DNA of 64,000 nucleotides from Aurelia coerulea (taxonomy: Eukaryota; Cnidaria; Scyphozoa; Semaeostomeae; Ulmaridae), in the NCBI GenBank assembly GCA_039566865.1, contig CM076961.1, forward strand, positions 1,495,501-1,559,500, given 5' to 3'. Numbering within the stretch: the stretch's first letter is position 1; the number at the start of each line of letters is the position of its first letter. Positions 33,329 to 45,490 of the stretch are shown here, one piece after another. The position numbers and the translations under genes are program-made. The notes beneath the pieces were generated by a model that saw nothing but the letters and a program-made list of their open reading frames with translations, was not told the DNA's origin and searched no databases.

Positions 33329-36300
33329 TCATCCATACCTCTTACTCCTGCGCTTTCTCCTCCTCCGCCTGTCACCTCTTGAATAATCACTATCATTTGC
33401 ATTTTCGTTCATCCCTCGCCACTTTTTCAAATCAGACAACGACATCAGATTCAGGCCCGGTTGGCGTATCGATGAGATGCAATCTTGTACTGGTCGATCG
33501 AACGGGAACAGCAATACTGAAAGTGGAGAATTTTATGTCAGGCTTTTTGTGGTGCACACATAGGTGTAGGAGACAAGAAACCTCGCAGAAACCAAGAGCG
33601 CATTTCTATTTACTGCGGCCATTTTTGCTCACAACGAACTTCCTGTAAAAGTACATGAAATAAATCCACAAAATGGAACGGAACGGTCCTAAGATGTGTT
33701 TACACGAGAGCTAAATCACTCCGTTCCGTTCCGTTTTACGGTTCACTTTTCAGAGCCGTCCAGTTTTGGGAACGGAACGGAACGCTTCTCATCGTTCTCG
33801 TGTGAACACCTGCACAAATTCTTTTATTTTCTGGACCAGTTCCATATCGTTCCGTTCCGTTCTCGTGTGAACGGGCCTTAGTCTTAAAACTGGTCCACTC
33901 TTCTCACAAAAAAAAAAACATATAATACCTCTCTTTACTGCATTTTCTTTCACTGGTATGCCATTAGTGTGCATCAGGTCTAAAGAGTCATTAACATGAT
34001 TTACAGTTCTTTCAGCATATCTGTCTTTCCTCTCGCCAGTTATGCCTTTGATTGTTGATGGCAAGAAGGTTACACTTTTCATTGGCTTCTGTTTCTGCTT
34101 TGCGCGTTTTTTCCTGTCTTGATGTTTCTTCAAGCGTATTTCACGAGCCTGGATAGGTAATTAAAAAGTGTTACACGATGCAGTTCAAAATACATCGAAC
34201 GATCTTCTATATACCGGGTGTCTCAAAAAATGTATACAGATTTGGTTGACTCCAGCGATGTGAATTTAACTTTAATCAATGGCTAATCACTCTCAAAATG
34301 TTCCTCAACAGCTAACTTGAACATAGATACCTCGTTTCTTGGTATTGGTGCTCTGAGAGCAGAAATATCAATGTTGAAAGCTCAAATCTACGTGCACTTG
34401 CAAACCAGAGCTTTAGTTCTGAAGCATATCAAAATTAGGAACTGAAATTAATGAAAAATAAAGAAACTTCCCAATGGGTGACTGGGGGGTGACTTTTGGA
34501 AAACAGAGTAACACAAGATCTAATATTGTTCAAATTTTATCAAGGCTATCGTCGATTTCTAGGCTGTACCTTCCGCATAATTTCCGCATACTGTAGCATA
34601 GGTTCCAAATCTTTTTCTCGGCGTAAAAAGGTGGGTGTAAAATTCAATTACCCATTTCTTCTGTTTGAATGGCTTGACAGGAACTTCAGATACTTATCTA
34701 TAATTCTACCATTGGACTTTCCAGAAATTTTGAATATTTTTTGAAATTACAGCGTATCTTACGTTTCAACTCATGTGAGGACGTGACGTCATCAAATTTC
34801 TAAATCATAAACCAGATGAGTGACAGACTTTTGCTTGATATCATATTGTAGGGATTCATAAACTATGGTGTTCTTCGAAATTATTTCATGTTACGTCAAA
34901 CAGTTTAGACATTATGATGGGTTCAAGTTTTTTTGAAAATTTCTCTTGAATTCTTGAAAAATAAGAAAAACATTGTAATTCTGAAATTATTGAAGATTTC
35001 AGAAAAGTCCAACGGTAGAATTATAGAGAAATAGCTAAAGTTTCTTTGAAATCATTCAGTTCAAAGAAATAGGTCACTCAATTCTACACCAGCCTTTTTA
35101 AAGATTTGGAAGCTATGCTGCATACTGTACCTTTGACGCCACTGAATCACTGTAGTCATTTTGGTCCATCTCTGGAAGCTGCAGTAGGGCCAAGAACGAA
35201 TCACCTTCATAGTCAGAATCTTCATCCGTCACCCTCGCAGATTCTGTTCTTAAATTGTGAATGTAATCTCTCGCTGTTTTGTCCTTCGTTGGAGATTTCA
35301 CTTCATTTGCACTTTTGTGTGCTGCTAACACTTCCATTAGTTCTTTTACTTTTTGCCACCTGTGAATATTGTAATACCGAATGAGAAAAAAAACAGTGCC
35401 CGTTTAAAAGCCAGTGTTGCCTTGATAACGAGATAGCAATATTGGTAAATGTATTATTTAACGGGCTTAAAAGATGCCCTAGTGGGCGAAACTAGTCAGC
35501 ACTGAAATAAAGAATGAAAAGCGCAAAAGACCAAATAGACCTTTTAGCTATTCTACAAATGAGCCTGGATCGAGCGTTATTTTTATACGCGAGGCTCGAT
35601 AGAGTGGTGTTAAGAGCTTCTATCACTATTGTGCAAATTCAAAAATTCTACAAAGTGCACTTTGTAGAATTTTCGAATATGCACAATATTGATAGAAGCC
35701 CTAACGCCACTCTATCAAACCTCGTGTATAAAAATAACGCTCGATCCAGGCTCTTTTGTAGAATAGCTAAAAGGTCTATTGATGCCTGTTTTCTTCGCAT
35801 GGTTAAGCCCTCTTCAACGGTACACTATATGTTATTTAACGGTGGATATGTTCCAATAGATTTTAAAATCAATCTGATTGAATTGGCCATTCAATTCTGA
35901 AATTATGCAGGATCCTCCCAAGAAAGACCCTGCAAAAAAGCTTCAAAGGCCTCAAGTCACGATCAAATTTTCCTAACATTTCTACCCTAAGCCCGGAATA
36001 ATCTTTCTATGCTCCTTGGGATGAAATTTTTATCCTTCTAAAGAGTAAAACACGTGCCAAAGCATGTCCGAGTCACATCTGCAAAGCAACGCTCGTGCAG
36101 CAGATCATCCTTGCGTTCCTTTGGCAATCAAATCAAAACAATCAAGATTTCTTTCAAATTCAGCCAGCTGGATCTAATGTGTTTCAAATGAAACAATGTG
36201 AAAATCTTAAACAATACGATCATCATTGTTTTGATTCCCATAGGAACGCAAGGCATGTCTAATCGATTTATCTTTTCAGTATTTGCTAGAACGAAATTCT

Positions 36301-39300
36301 TTAAGAAACTTGCTTATAGCTCAAGCAATAGAAGACAACAAATTGCCAAAAATCTTATGATCTAATTCTGGCTTTTCGCTAAAGACCAAGTCATATCTTC
36401 AAAATCGGTCCTATGTACGATTTATTGCAATAAACAAGTAAATAAAGTAAAATATAAGCACTTTGTTGGCTTGATAACGAGCTATATGCTTGAAACGTCG
36501 TGCTTAACTCAATTCATATCGAAGTTATTTCACTTGTACAATTGCACCAATCGCAACAAGAGGAATTTTACGATTTATCGTGGCCTGTCACAAATGGATT
36601 GTTCTTTTGGCGCAGCACGTACAGTAACGTACACTACACTACAGTAACTATGAGCTTAGTGTTATGATGTCTAGAAGCCCCTAGACCAGCGGCGTGGCCA
36701 GAGTAAATTAAGTGGGGGGGATGTAAATGAGGGGGTCTGGGGGCGAAACCCCCGGAAAATTTTTGGGGCCATGCCCTTTACTTTGGCTAAGAATGCATCT
36801 CCTAATATCATGCTTGACTTTAGCGACAAGGAAACCTTGATCGTTTTGTGACAGTTATGCTATAAATCAGAGCACGAGGAAAATTTTTGAAGAAGGATCC
36901 TTTACTTTGGCTTAGAATGCATCTTCCAATATCATGCTTGCCAGTGGTAAAATGGAAGATTTGACATTTCTCGGAAAATTCTTACCCAACCTTTACCCAG
37001 CTATTTTCTCCTCGGTTTTAGAGGAATCTCCAGGACCATCTTTCGACAAAAGTGGGGGGGGGGGCAATTGCCCCCCATACCCCCCGTGGCCACGCCACTG
37101 CTCTAGACGGCTGTTCCCTTCCTGTGCTGAATCAATCAACACATCAAAAGATCACTAGATCAATCATACATACCTAGAATCAATTCTAAATGCTTCCACA
37201 CCTTGTGCAAGCTCTCTATATTCCAGCTGATCATTATCGTTCATATCAAGTGCTATTATCATTTCTTCCAGTTGAGCATCAGTTAAAGGAATTCCATTTT
37301 GTCTCACAAGTTTGCGCAATTCTGCCCTTGAAAGACGCCAGTCTTTATCTTTATCAATTTGGGCATAGAGATCAACTAATCTTAGCTTATTCTTACGGCA
37401 GTATTCAGCTATGATTGATAGTGCTGCAGGCATAGGTTGTTGCAACAATGGCAATAAACGCTCCTGTGCTTTCGATAATGGTAGGGGTGTGAGGCTTGTG
37501 TGAGTCTCTTCTTCCTGTAGAAGAATGAAAATTCAGGTAGCCATTTAAGATACATAATGCAAACTGAATACTACAAATTGGCTCATTTTATGGCCATATT
37601 AATCTTCAGGGAGGGAGGGGCATTTGGAGCTGATTTTAGTTGGGGGCATACCCGTTCCTTATGATAATTTTTCAAAAGTGTATATCTGTTCTTATGCGCT
37701 AATTTTCAAAGATGGTCTTATCCATTCTTTATACGAAAGTGGCAAAATCGAGCCCCTTCTTAATAAAGCCAGATTGTATTTACAGGCTGTGCAAACAACA
37801 GATCAAACATATGTACAAAACTTAGTACTGCAATGTACACATCAGCGTACGGGAAGAAAAAATCTAGGGGGGAGGGGGCTGCCTGACCAATTATTATCTA
37901 CCAAACATGTTTGCCCGACTGAGGGCAGATTTTTGCCTGATTGGGGCTGATTTTAGATAATTTATCCAACATCAGGGGGCTCCTCCCTGGCCACACCAGC
38001 TCGTATGCTTATAAAGGTACAGTTTACAATATATTTCATAACTCATTTGGTGCCAGAGTTTGATATTTCTGTGGAATTGTTAGGGCATTTCTGTCTGTGG
38101 CATATCAGTCAAATTAACTCTTTGAGTCACTGGAGGGTTCCCTTTGATTTGCCAAGATTGCAAATCTCTCAAGAGCAGGGTAATCAAATTGCTTATCTAC
38201 CTGTAAACCATCTTCTTCATAAAACGATTTTTCTTCCTTAGGCAACAGCCTTTGTAAAACTCTGTCTTCCAATGCTGTTCGTTCATCCTTGCTCAAAAGC
38301 CAGTTTGTGTTTAAACCAATGGAATTCAAGTCTTTCCTCACATTCCTTTCTTTTTCCATCCAAATTTTGTATTCTAAGTAGTCTTGTGACAGAGTTTGAA
38401 TTTTATTTTCATTCTCTTCCTCACCTATGAAAATTTAATTTAATTTTTGATGACACAAAGGATCATATTGCAATTTTGAATAAAATTGAATGCTGTCACA
38501 GACAATTTGGTGGTGGACAGGCCCAAGGAAAACTGGGATATTTGTGATGGACTATCGTTGTCAAAGACAGAAGTTCCTTTCTGTCCAGGGCCTTTCAAAT
38601 GCAAAATATGTCACTGTGTTCAGGAAGGGAGAGAAAAGGCCTATAATACCTAGACAATCTTATAGCTTTTAACATTTCTCAAGCCAAAGGAAATAGAATA
38701 TATGCAATTTATCATGACCAGTTTCTAACCAATTAAAAATTGGATTTTTTTCAATCAATCATTTGGCCACAAAATTCACGAGAAAGCTGCCCAGCAATGA
38801 CAGATATATATTTCCATAAACCAGCAAAGTTCCTGCTTATACCCAAGGCTAATCCTAGATTGGAAAATTTTGAAATGCTGGAATGAGATCCCCTGCACTA
38901 CTTACTTACAAAAATTTTGTGGATAACTTTAAATGCATCTGCACTTTTTAATCGCTTGGTAAATTGTTTTAATTGTTTGTCTGTTATGGAAATAAAAAAG
39001 AAAATACACAAATAAAAGTATATAACTGTGCTTCAAAAAGAGTTCTTTTTTAACAGAAGGTGTTGTTGTGCCCAAGACAGATACCTGGTGCAGAGCAAAA
39101 TGTGTGGTGCACAAACTTCAGTGGTCAGTCACTATGTCTTGGTGAATACTAGTAGAATAGTTGTTGGTGCGAACTCAATGTTGGGCACAACATTTTATAA
39201 ACTCGTTCAAATACAAGATAAAGGAAAATTTTTCCCAAAAGATACAGAGAGAAGAAAACAACGTATATGTGTTCTATTGAAACACGCCTCCTCTCCCATA

Positions 39301-39941
39301 TATATGACTCAGCCCTACTAAATTATGCTCCATCTAAAATCACTTTAACATCTGTTGTTTACTTTTATTATTTTTCTTTTGCAACCACCTCTTAGGGGAC
39401 CATTATGGAAATAAGGTCAATATGACCTTTTAATGCTATCCCTGCCACTACAATTAGGGGTGTTTTTGACGTTTTTATTTAATGAACATTGTCATCGTAT
39501 TTTATCTATTCTTTAGCTTTTTAAAACTTGTAAATTCTATTTATTTCTTGTAAATTGTTTTATTTTACGTGGCAAATTTAAACATACATACATACATACA
39601 ATGTGAGAAATTTGCGAGTCCGGTGTGCTGTGCGTGCATAGCCATAGATAGATTGATAAATCAAAAACAATAATTTATTGATGCCCTATGTTATGATAGC
39701 TTATACCTTCGATTTTGATTTGTTTGAACAACGTATCAATGTCTTGAGCATATTGAGAAGCCCGTTGCGAATCATCATCTCCATTATTTTGAGGCGATGC
39801 AGGCTGAAGGTCAACATCTCTCTCTGGGGCTTCTGACATCAAGGGTGCGATTATTACCCTTTTCCTTGTGATATCTGGTTGCCCCCATCTCTTTACAGTA
39901 TCTCGATATTTCTTTGCGATACTTAAATCTCTTACTTTCAT
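33329..39941 (-). CDS. EFCAB12: EFCAB12 orthologue, EF-hand protein (six exons, 478 aa)
   Basis: Exons in transcript order: 39941-39707, 38424-38201, 37514-37174, 35359-35131, 34148-33929 and 33516-33329. Their lengths (235, 224, 341, 229, 220, 188) sum to 1437, exactly 479 codons with the stop; all boundaries are AG/GT and phases agree. The start ATG is backed by an in-frame TAG 15 bases upstream. Two canonical EF-hand loops, at about residues 207-218 (DKDKDWRLSRAE) and 243-254 (DMNDNDQLEYRE), keep acidic residues at 1, 3, 5 and 12 (second loop D, N, N, E), so calcium binding is plausible. The C-terminal part (LPSTIKGI, HTNGIPVKE, IRQPGLNLMS) follows the pattern I recall of vertebrate EFCAB12. 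The end is a basic RRRRRKRRSKR tail. The protein is little studied and its cellular role is unknown. Introns are full of transposons. Confidence 0.85.
33688..33881. mobile_element. Short inverted-repeat element with CCGTT words, EFCAB12 intron 5
   Basis: Edges CCTAAGATGTGTTTACACGAG and CTCGTGTGAACGGGCCTTAG are inverted. The inside has repeats of CCGTTCCGTT and its complement AACGGAACGG in several blocks. About 194 bp; non-coding. Confidence 0.75.
34213..34599. mobile_element. Half copy of the ACCGGGTGTCCC family, EFCAB12 intron 4
   Basis: TACCGGGTGTCTCAAAAAAT, TTGGTTGACTCCAGCGATG, CCTCGTTTCTTGGTATTGG: the left arm of the family at 14426-15013. Its inward sequence runs to about 34580, where the next element interrupts it or it ends. 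Confidence 0.75.
34600..35116. mobile_element. Inverted-repeat element, family of three, copy 3, EFCAB12 intron 4
   Basis: Left edge AGGTTCCAAATCTTT...AAAAAGGTGGGTGTAAAATTC; right edge GAATTCTACACC-type sequence then TTTTTAAAGATTTGGAAGCT. Internal TGACGTCATCAAATTTCTAA is shared with 19697-20180. Its right edge is 15 bases from the exon 4 donor at 35131. Confidence 0.75.
35385..35965. repeat. Dispersed repeat, copy 4 of 4, split by an insertion
   Basis: Begins ATGAGAAAAAAAACAGTGCC and resumes after 35842 with GTGGATATGTTCCAATAGA, CTGAAATTATGCAGGATCC, AAGTCACGATCAAA. Joined across the insertion it matches 9138-9372. In EFCAB12 intron 3. Confidence 0.7.
35465..35831. mobile_element. Snapback element with 11-bp target duplication
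   Basis: TTATTTAACGG occurs at 35454-35464 and again at 35832-35842, the sequence expected once in the host repeat. Inside, arms of about 130 bases fold around CAAAGTGCACTTTG (35650-35663): GACCTTTTAGCTATTCTAC against GTAGAATAGCTAAAAGGTC, and GATCGAGCGTTATTTTTATA against TATAAAAATAACGCTCGATC. A partial relative is at 16380-16520. Confidence 0.85.
36290..36620. mobile_element. Partial copy of the 56921 long-inverted-repeat family
   Basis: TCTAATTCTGGCTTTTCGCT, AAGTCATATCTTCAAAATCGG and TACGATTTATTGC match the right arm of 56921-57523; ACGATTTATCGTGGCCTG and TTTGGCGCA appear further on, separated by about 130 unrelated bases. Confidence 0.6.
36687..37100. mobile_element. hAT-like MITE (CAGCGGCG ends), EFCAB12 intron 3
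   Basis: Begins CAGCGGCGTGGCCAGAGTAA and ends GGCCACGCCACTG. Flanking octamers CCCTAGAC (36679-36686) and CTCTAGAC (37101-37108) agree at 7 of 8. G-rich blocks near both edges (GTGGGGGGGATG, GTGGGGGGGGGGCAATTGCC). Body shared with 20941-21311. Confidence 0.85.
37580..38000. other. Intron 2 of EFCAB12, repeat-like G-rich segment
   Basis: GGGAGGGAGGGGCATTTGG, then TGATTTTAGTTGGGGGC, and later GGGGCTGATTTTAGATAATT and GGGGGCTCCTCCCTGG. The words suggest a damaged mobile element, but I cannot define its ends. A 108-codon ORF here is not counted as a gene. Confidence 0.35.
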
Positions 39942-40849
39942 TTTCGTTGACTTCTAAGAGCAATTTTCTCAACTTCAAGAGCTTGAGAGAAGTTTTGATG
40001 CGGCCGCCATTTTCATTTGCTGATCTTTTTGAACAAGCTTCCTGTTCTGTTGCTATGGAGAGTGAGCAGCTGCAACAACTCGCAGGGAAACAAGGGACTC
40101 TGTTGATAAGTCTATTCCCAATCCCCTGCACATTTGGCGCGAAAATTGTCTCAGCTGTCCGCAGCTGTCAAACATTCAAGATGGCGGTATAGGCCCACGA
40201 GTTTCAAAGGCATGGATAAAGAGAACAGGAATCAAGAGAGCCCAAAGCAAAGATTAGAGCCCAAAGCAAAGACATGGAGAAAGGGAAGAGAACAAAGAAG
40301 CAAATTTCAGCTCAGATCCAGGTATGGGTCATTCGTTGGGCCTAAGCCAGAGACAGCACATCACAACAGATATTCTTCTAGGCAGTACGAGTAGGCACAA
40401 AAACAACAGAACATTTCTTGGCTTTGCGCAGATCCAACGATCTGTATCTCGTGAAAATCACAAAAAACCTGATAGTCTTAGTTTATCACTACTACTGCTG
40501 ATAAACTAGATTAAACTAAGTTTGAAACTGATAAACTGAGATTATCAGAATTTCTTTGATACTTGCTGATAATCCCATCAGGTTATCATCAGTCCCCAGA
40601 TGATAGCCCACTCTAGAAAAAATTGGTGAAAGTATACTCCAAACGAATCTTGACAAATTGCCTTCATTCGACACCCAGTGCGAGAGAAAATAGGTGAAAA
40701 TGATTCCCTGAAAACAGCACATCCTCATCAGATGAATATACTAAGTACCCCCTCCCCCCCCCCCGCCCCCCGTTCACAAAGATTGTGACAAGAATAACCT
40801 ACGTAAGACTTGCTCAATAGGCTTGGCAAAAATGACAAAACATGACCCA
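39942..40849. promoter_or_regulatory. Probable EFCAB12 promoter side and flank
   Basis: The first 250 bases upstream of the EFCAB12 start are richer in GC and contain GCGGCCGCCATTTTCATTTG and AAGATGGCGG, GCCATNTT-type words common in core promoters. A + strand ORF at 40134-40394 (K/R/Q-rich, with AGAGCCCAAAGCAAAGA duplicated) could be the first exon of a divergent gene but shows no domain. Near 40750 is a C run. No TATA box stands out. Confidence 0.35.
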
Positions 40850-41516
40850 CAGTGGCGTGGTGGCTGGGGGGGCCACATGCCCCCCCCAGCGATGTGAGAA
40901 CAAGGGGGCGCCCAAGGTTTAGGGGGCGCCAAATGCCTGGAAGCTTGCTTCACACTAATACGAGCTAGAATGTATAAATGTGACAGAAAAAGTGTGGGAA
41001 ATATTTTGCCTCAATTTTTGATTTTGAAGGCGCCTTTTGAAGATGTTTAGATGGAATCAAAAATGTTTTTATTCGATGTGGAATCGATAACTCACTACAA
41101 ACGCGTTTATAAAGTGTCTAGAGCAGGGAGCGCTCCCTGGTCTAGAGATTGTGCTATCCCAATTCCAAGGTGTTTTTACTAAAGTGTGAACCAATCCTAT
41201 GTAGAAAAGTCAGTGTTGTGGCCACGAGAGGTATTCTTTCCACAAGGGGCGTTTTCTAACAATAAGAAGGGCATGATCTCAAAAAATTTTCACTCGCTCC
41301 ACTCGCACAGAGATTTGCTCCCATCACCAAATGGTAGGTTTTTTGTTCCGACAAGAGTGCAGAAGAATCATCATCTTTAGTTTAAAAGCATTTTCTAAAG
41401 AAGGAACCAGTCTTAAAAGCCTTGACGCATTGTGTACGAGACAAGAGTCACAGTTTTCTAGGGGGCGCCAAAAACAGGTTGTGCCCCCCAGCTAATTTGG
41501 AGCTACCACGCCACTG
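40850..41516. mobile_element. hAT-like element, CAGTGGCGTGG ends
   Basis: Begins CAGTGGCGTGGTGGCTGG and ends AGCTACCACGCCACTG, with G/C runs near both edges (GGGGGGGCCACATGCCCCCC, AGGTTGTGCCCCCCAG). Flanking octamers ATGACCCA and AGTCCTAA do not match, so the target duplication is lost or the ends are off. About 667 bp; no transposase ORF. Confidence 0.65.
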
Positions 41517-41624
41517 AGTCCTAAAACCTAGGTAAAATATTGCAAACTAACTCACAACCCAAGTAGGCACACAATATAGCTAACCTAATATGCAAGTTGC
41601 ATCCCCACCTCAGCAACACAATGA

Positions 41625-42629
41625 TACAGTAAGAACCCGCAAGCTACAATTCACTTTATAAGAAACCTCGGGCAGATTTTTTGAGAAATGGGTGCCTTCA
41701 TGTCTCTCTTCTCGCAAAGAATCGTAGAACAAGTTACCAGAACTCATTTTCACTAGTTCAACAGTATTGAATTTTGAACAACTCCACTACAAATGCAAAT
41801 TCAATTTTTAGGGTTTTATAGGCTGCAAGCCTCATATTCCTTATTCAATATATTATCATTATACAAGAAACTTCCCAGCCTGATTTCAGGAAAGTTTCTT
41901 ATAGGAGGAACCCAAATAACTTCACAGTCGATGATCTTTGTCAAAATCAGGTGCCAAACATTTTTTAGAAAAGCATCTCTATCCATATACTTGGTATTAT
42001 AATATGGTTGAGAAATTTTAGGGTAACAAGAACACACTGTTCGATAGTGTTTGCTCTGGGTTAGTTTAAATATTTAACTTGAAATCACTGAAGGTTTCTC
42101 AACTATGTGATAAGAAACCACCGAGCTTCTTTCCAGATTAATGAGTACCTTTTGGAAACTAAACGGGCTGTTTTGAAGAAAAAAAGTTTTCTATTCTGCG
42201 AGGTCTTGCAGTAAGAACCCGCAAAATAGAAACCACTTTATAAGAAACCTCGGCTGATTTTTGGAGAAATGGTGCCTTCATATAAGAAACTTCTCAGCCT
42301 GATTTTAGTAAGGTTTCTTATAAGAGGAACCCAAATTAAATTCATATTTAAATCAGGTGCCAAACATTTTTAAGAGATTTTATCCAAAAGCATCTCTATT
42401 TGTATACTTGGTATGTATGATGTGGTTGAGTAATTCTAGAGGTAATAAGAACATACCGTTTGATAGAATTTGCTCTGGGTTTGTTCAAATATTCAAGTTG
42501 AAATCACCGAGGTTTCTTAATAATGTGACAAGAAACCTTTCAGCCTGTTTCCAGATTAATGACCTTTTAAAAAGAAACTAAACAGGCTGTTTTGAAAAAC
42601 AGGTTTCTATTTTGCGGGTTCTTACTGTA
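41625..42629. mobile_element. TACAGTAAGAACCCGC element with internal duplication
   Basis: Starts TACAGTAAGAACCCGCAA and ends TTGCGGGTTCTTACTGTA, TA at both sides. The start sequence recurs inside at about 42210 (CAGTAAGAACCCGCAAAATA), and blocks TTTATAAGAAACCTCGG, GGTGCCTTCAT and GAGGAACCCAAAT appear twice, so it is two tandem units or one nested in another. Related ends occur at 57632-58364. Confidence 0.75.
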
Positions 42630-42766
42630 CTGTATCAAAACAGTGACAGAAGGAATTAGACAAGAGATGACAATAAGTCTACTTTCAGTGTGCTTAGTTA
42701 AAAAAGTATAAAAAATACAGCCATCAGCATTTACAAGGTTCAAAAGCAATGTTTTCTTCGCATCCT

Positions 42767-45490
42767 TCAACCTCTTCTCAGAGCTCTGAAATAAGCTGCT
42801 GCCTTACGTCTTCCAACAGCGGCTGTCACCAACCTTCTGAAATGCAAGTAGAACATGTACTTTCCTTTCAAAGCCATGATGTGGACTTTGTGAAGGTATA
42901 CCAAGAGTCTGAAAAGAATTAGGAAAATATTAGGATAATAATGAAAATAATAACCACCATCCATCTTAACAGAAAAAGTTTTGTTCTTTCACTGGTTCTG
43001 TTTACAGACAAGAGTTCATGCTTTGACAAAGTTACTGGAACTTTCCAGGTGCAGTAAAACTGTCAAATTCTTTGCCAGAAAATAAGAAACTGTTGCATCT
43101 GAAGTAAATTTCTGACATTATTATCCAAAGAATTTTTAAAGAATAAAATTGTTCCTTAAGTTTTGATAAGATACAGTGTATTTCTTAAATTCGAACAATA
43201 CCGCAATTTTAGGCCCAAAAAATAAGAAACTAATTAAGAAACTTTTACTACAAAACAACGAAATTTTCATGCAAAATTAAAAAACTTTTAGTACTAAGTG
43301 CTGATCCAAGTTTCTTATAAAAAAAACGTGTAGAGATGTTGACACAATTTTTGCCAGTTTGCTTGTATGGTTAGAGCTTGATCAAGCTTGACGATAATGT
43401 AATGCAGAATTATCGAGTTTGCCTTCCATTCAGAAGATCCATGCAATCTGTGCAAAACTCTTACTTGAATCAAGCCCTAAAACACACTCGATTCATACTC
43501 AAAACAAGTTAGTATCAGGCTTGAAGCATGCTGCAAAGATACTCAATATTTTGCTATGGATGATACGAAGTACACACCTGACAACTCTCCTGTTGTATAC
43601 GCAGTAACAACATTTGTCTGATCTTCTGAAGAAATTCTTGATAAGATTGTGGAAGAGCTTGGCTTTTTGCTTCTTACTCAACTTCTTTTTGCGTTTTGGG
43701 TCTTCAGCTAGGCTCTCTACATGCTCTTCAACATCATCTTCAGAGATCTCTGCCTCATCACCCTTTGCTTTTGAGGGTGCTTTGCACACACAGTATTGGC
43801 CAAACCCAACCAATGGGCGGAATCCTTTCTTTCCTTTCAAGACAGCGGGGCATGATTTTCTCTTTGGTTTCTTCTTCTTGGGGTCTTCTTCATCCATGGC
43901 ATCCTCATCCTGATCTTCTTCATCATCCTCTTCGGTCAGAGCATCCAGGGCTATGGCGAGAGACAAAGCAACTGTCCAATCATTCACATTCTTTGCAACG
44001 ATTTGGACAGTGAATATTTCGGACAATTTTTACCACATGATCAGTGACATAACAAACTGTATTTTTTCAATTTCAATCAAGCTCAATTTCTTTCATACGA
44101 TTTTACAAATCTACTGCGTGAATCGGCAGTGGGTGGAACCGGCACGGGGGGGGGGGCAAGTTCCCCTACTTTCTCCGAGGTCAGTGTCGCCAGTTCGTCC
44201 AAAACTGTTGAGAACATGTCCGAGGGAGGGTTACACAAGGGTCTTTCCAGAGTATAGATAGGAGTGGCCGGAAATTCTTCACGCAAACCCTTACCCTATC
44301 GACTATCGTCACTCGTCCCCGCAACTTTATTACGGCTAGCGCCGTGCTGCGGTGCCCCTGCACGCCCTTTTTGCTAAAAAAAATCCCCAAGCACGGAATA
44401 CTTACATTCTTCATCAAGTTCGGTAGGGTCTGCCAATTCTTCATCTTGAGTGTCTTCCAACTCGTCATCGACCGCTGGGGCAGCTAGGGAAAGAAAAAAC
44501 GTGATTTTAACTCAATTTGCAAGATTCCAGTCTTAAAACAGACAACTTCCGGAACTCTATGCAATTAAAACGACTTCGTGCTGCGATGCTATCTAAACCA
44601 AATACAATGGCGGACACTTTGGAGGGCGAGGGGGCGAGATCGCCCCTCCCCCCAATGTTGGCTAGAACAAAGATCTTGTTAGAAAATAGAAATAAATGTT
44701 GCTTTTTTAACTGAATCAACAACAGCTTCGCTCTTTAAAGCTTTACTGTCATTATAAATGCATTTTTAGCCTCTCTTTTATCATTTGTCTTGTGACGCCA
44801 TGAGAGACGGTTATCAAATCCCTTTGTTCCACATGTTATGTATAGCTCAATATCAAAGAACACCGCGCTAATCCCATGACCATACTCTGCTCGGTCATCA
44901 AACGACTGAATTGTTGGTCACCAACAATAAGATACAGTAAAGCGTTAATATTTTTACAGAGTGTCCGCCACTGACGAAACACTCTACAGGGCCCCACACT
45001 CGTTTTTTCAAATGGTTGGTCGGTTGGTTGGTCGGTCGATTTAAAGAAGCAAGAGATCATAACACAACATATTCAGATGATCTTTCACCCAATACCAAAC
45101 CAAACTGAGATGGGAAAGGACATCATAGCGTCCTTTTGTCTTCAATTAAATACAATGAAAAGGAATTTTCGTATCTTTGTCTACGTTTCCACATTCAAGT
45201 CAGTAGCAGCAGGTCAAAAATTGCTTTTATTTCCGTGGATTTTAGTAAATTAGTCAAAATACTTCTATGGTCAACTACATTTCGAAAAACAAATAATTCC
45301 ATCTTTTCCAAATTGTATAGCCCATTTCACGCTTCATTAGATCGCGAACATTCGGCGGTGCCTCTTTTTGCCTAGCATCAATCATGATCTCAGATTTCGC
45401 AAAGGTTATACACCTACTGAAAATTACGAATACGTTACCATAAATTGCTCCCACTACGAGAAACAGGATAGCGATCAGTTTGAGACCCAT
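42767..45490 (-). CDS. Secreted acidic six-cysteine protein, paralogue B (four exons, 214 aa)
   Basis: Exons: 45490-45439, 44483-44406, 43950-43578 and 42908-42767. Their lengths (52, 78, 373, 142) give 645 bases, 215 codons with the stop, with phase 1, 1 and 2 junctions. Exon 1 is a signal peptide (MGLKLIAILFLVVGAIY). Exon 2 and the start of exon 3 are strongly acidic (EDDEEDQDEDAMDEEDP). Then come a lysine run and six cysteines at about 77, 97, 99, 157, 158 and 160: SCPAVLKGKKGF, YCVCKAP and DKCCYC. The C-terminus is basic and hydrophobic, ending AAAYFRALRRG; a terminal glycine could be amidated. I do not recognise the family. The paired C-x-C and CC-x-C groups suggest three disulfides, and a secreted peptide, defence protein or matrix protein are all possible. 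Exon count, sizes and phases match paralogue A at 58634-63646. Confidence 0.8.
43090..43332. mobile_element. AAGAAACTT-type repeat in intron 3 of paralogue B
   Basis: TTTAGGCCCAAAAAATAAGAAACT, TAAGAAACTTTTACTACAAAAC and GATCCAAGTTTCTTATAAAA occur here; the same words lie inverted at 58945-59060. Only part of the element is present. Confidence 0.6.
44605..44973. mobile_element. hAT-like MITE in intron 1 of paralogue B
   Basis: Starts CAATGGCGGACACTTTGG and ends AGAGTGTCCGCCACTG. Flanking octamers ACCAAATA and ACGAAACA agree at 6 of 8. The inner GGCTAGAACAAAGATCTTG block matches, in reverse, the element at 47044-47199, so both belong to one family. Confidence 0.75.
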
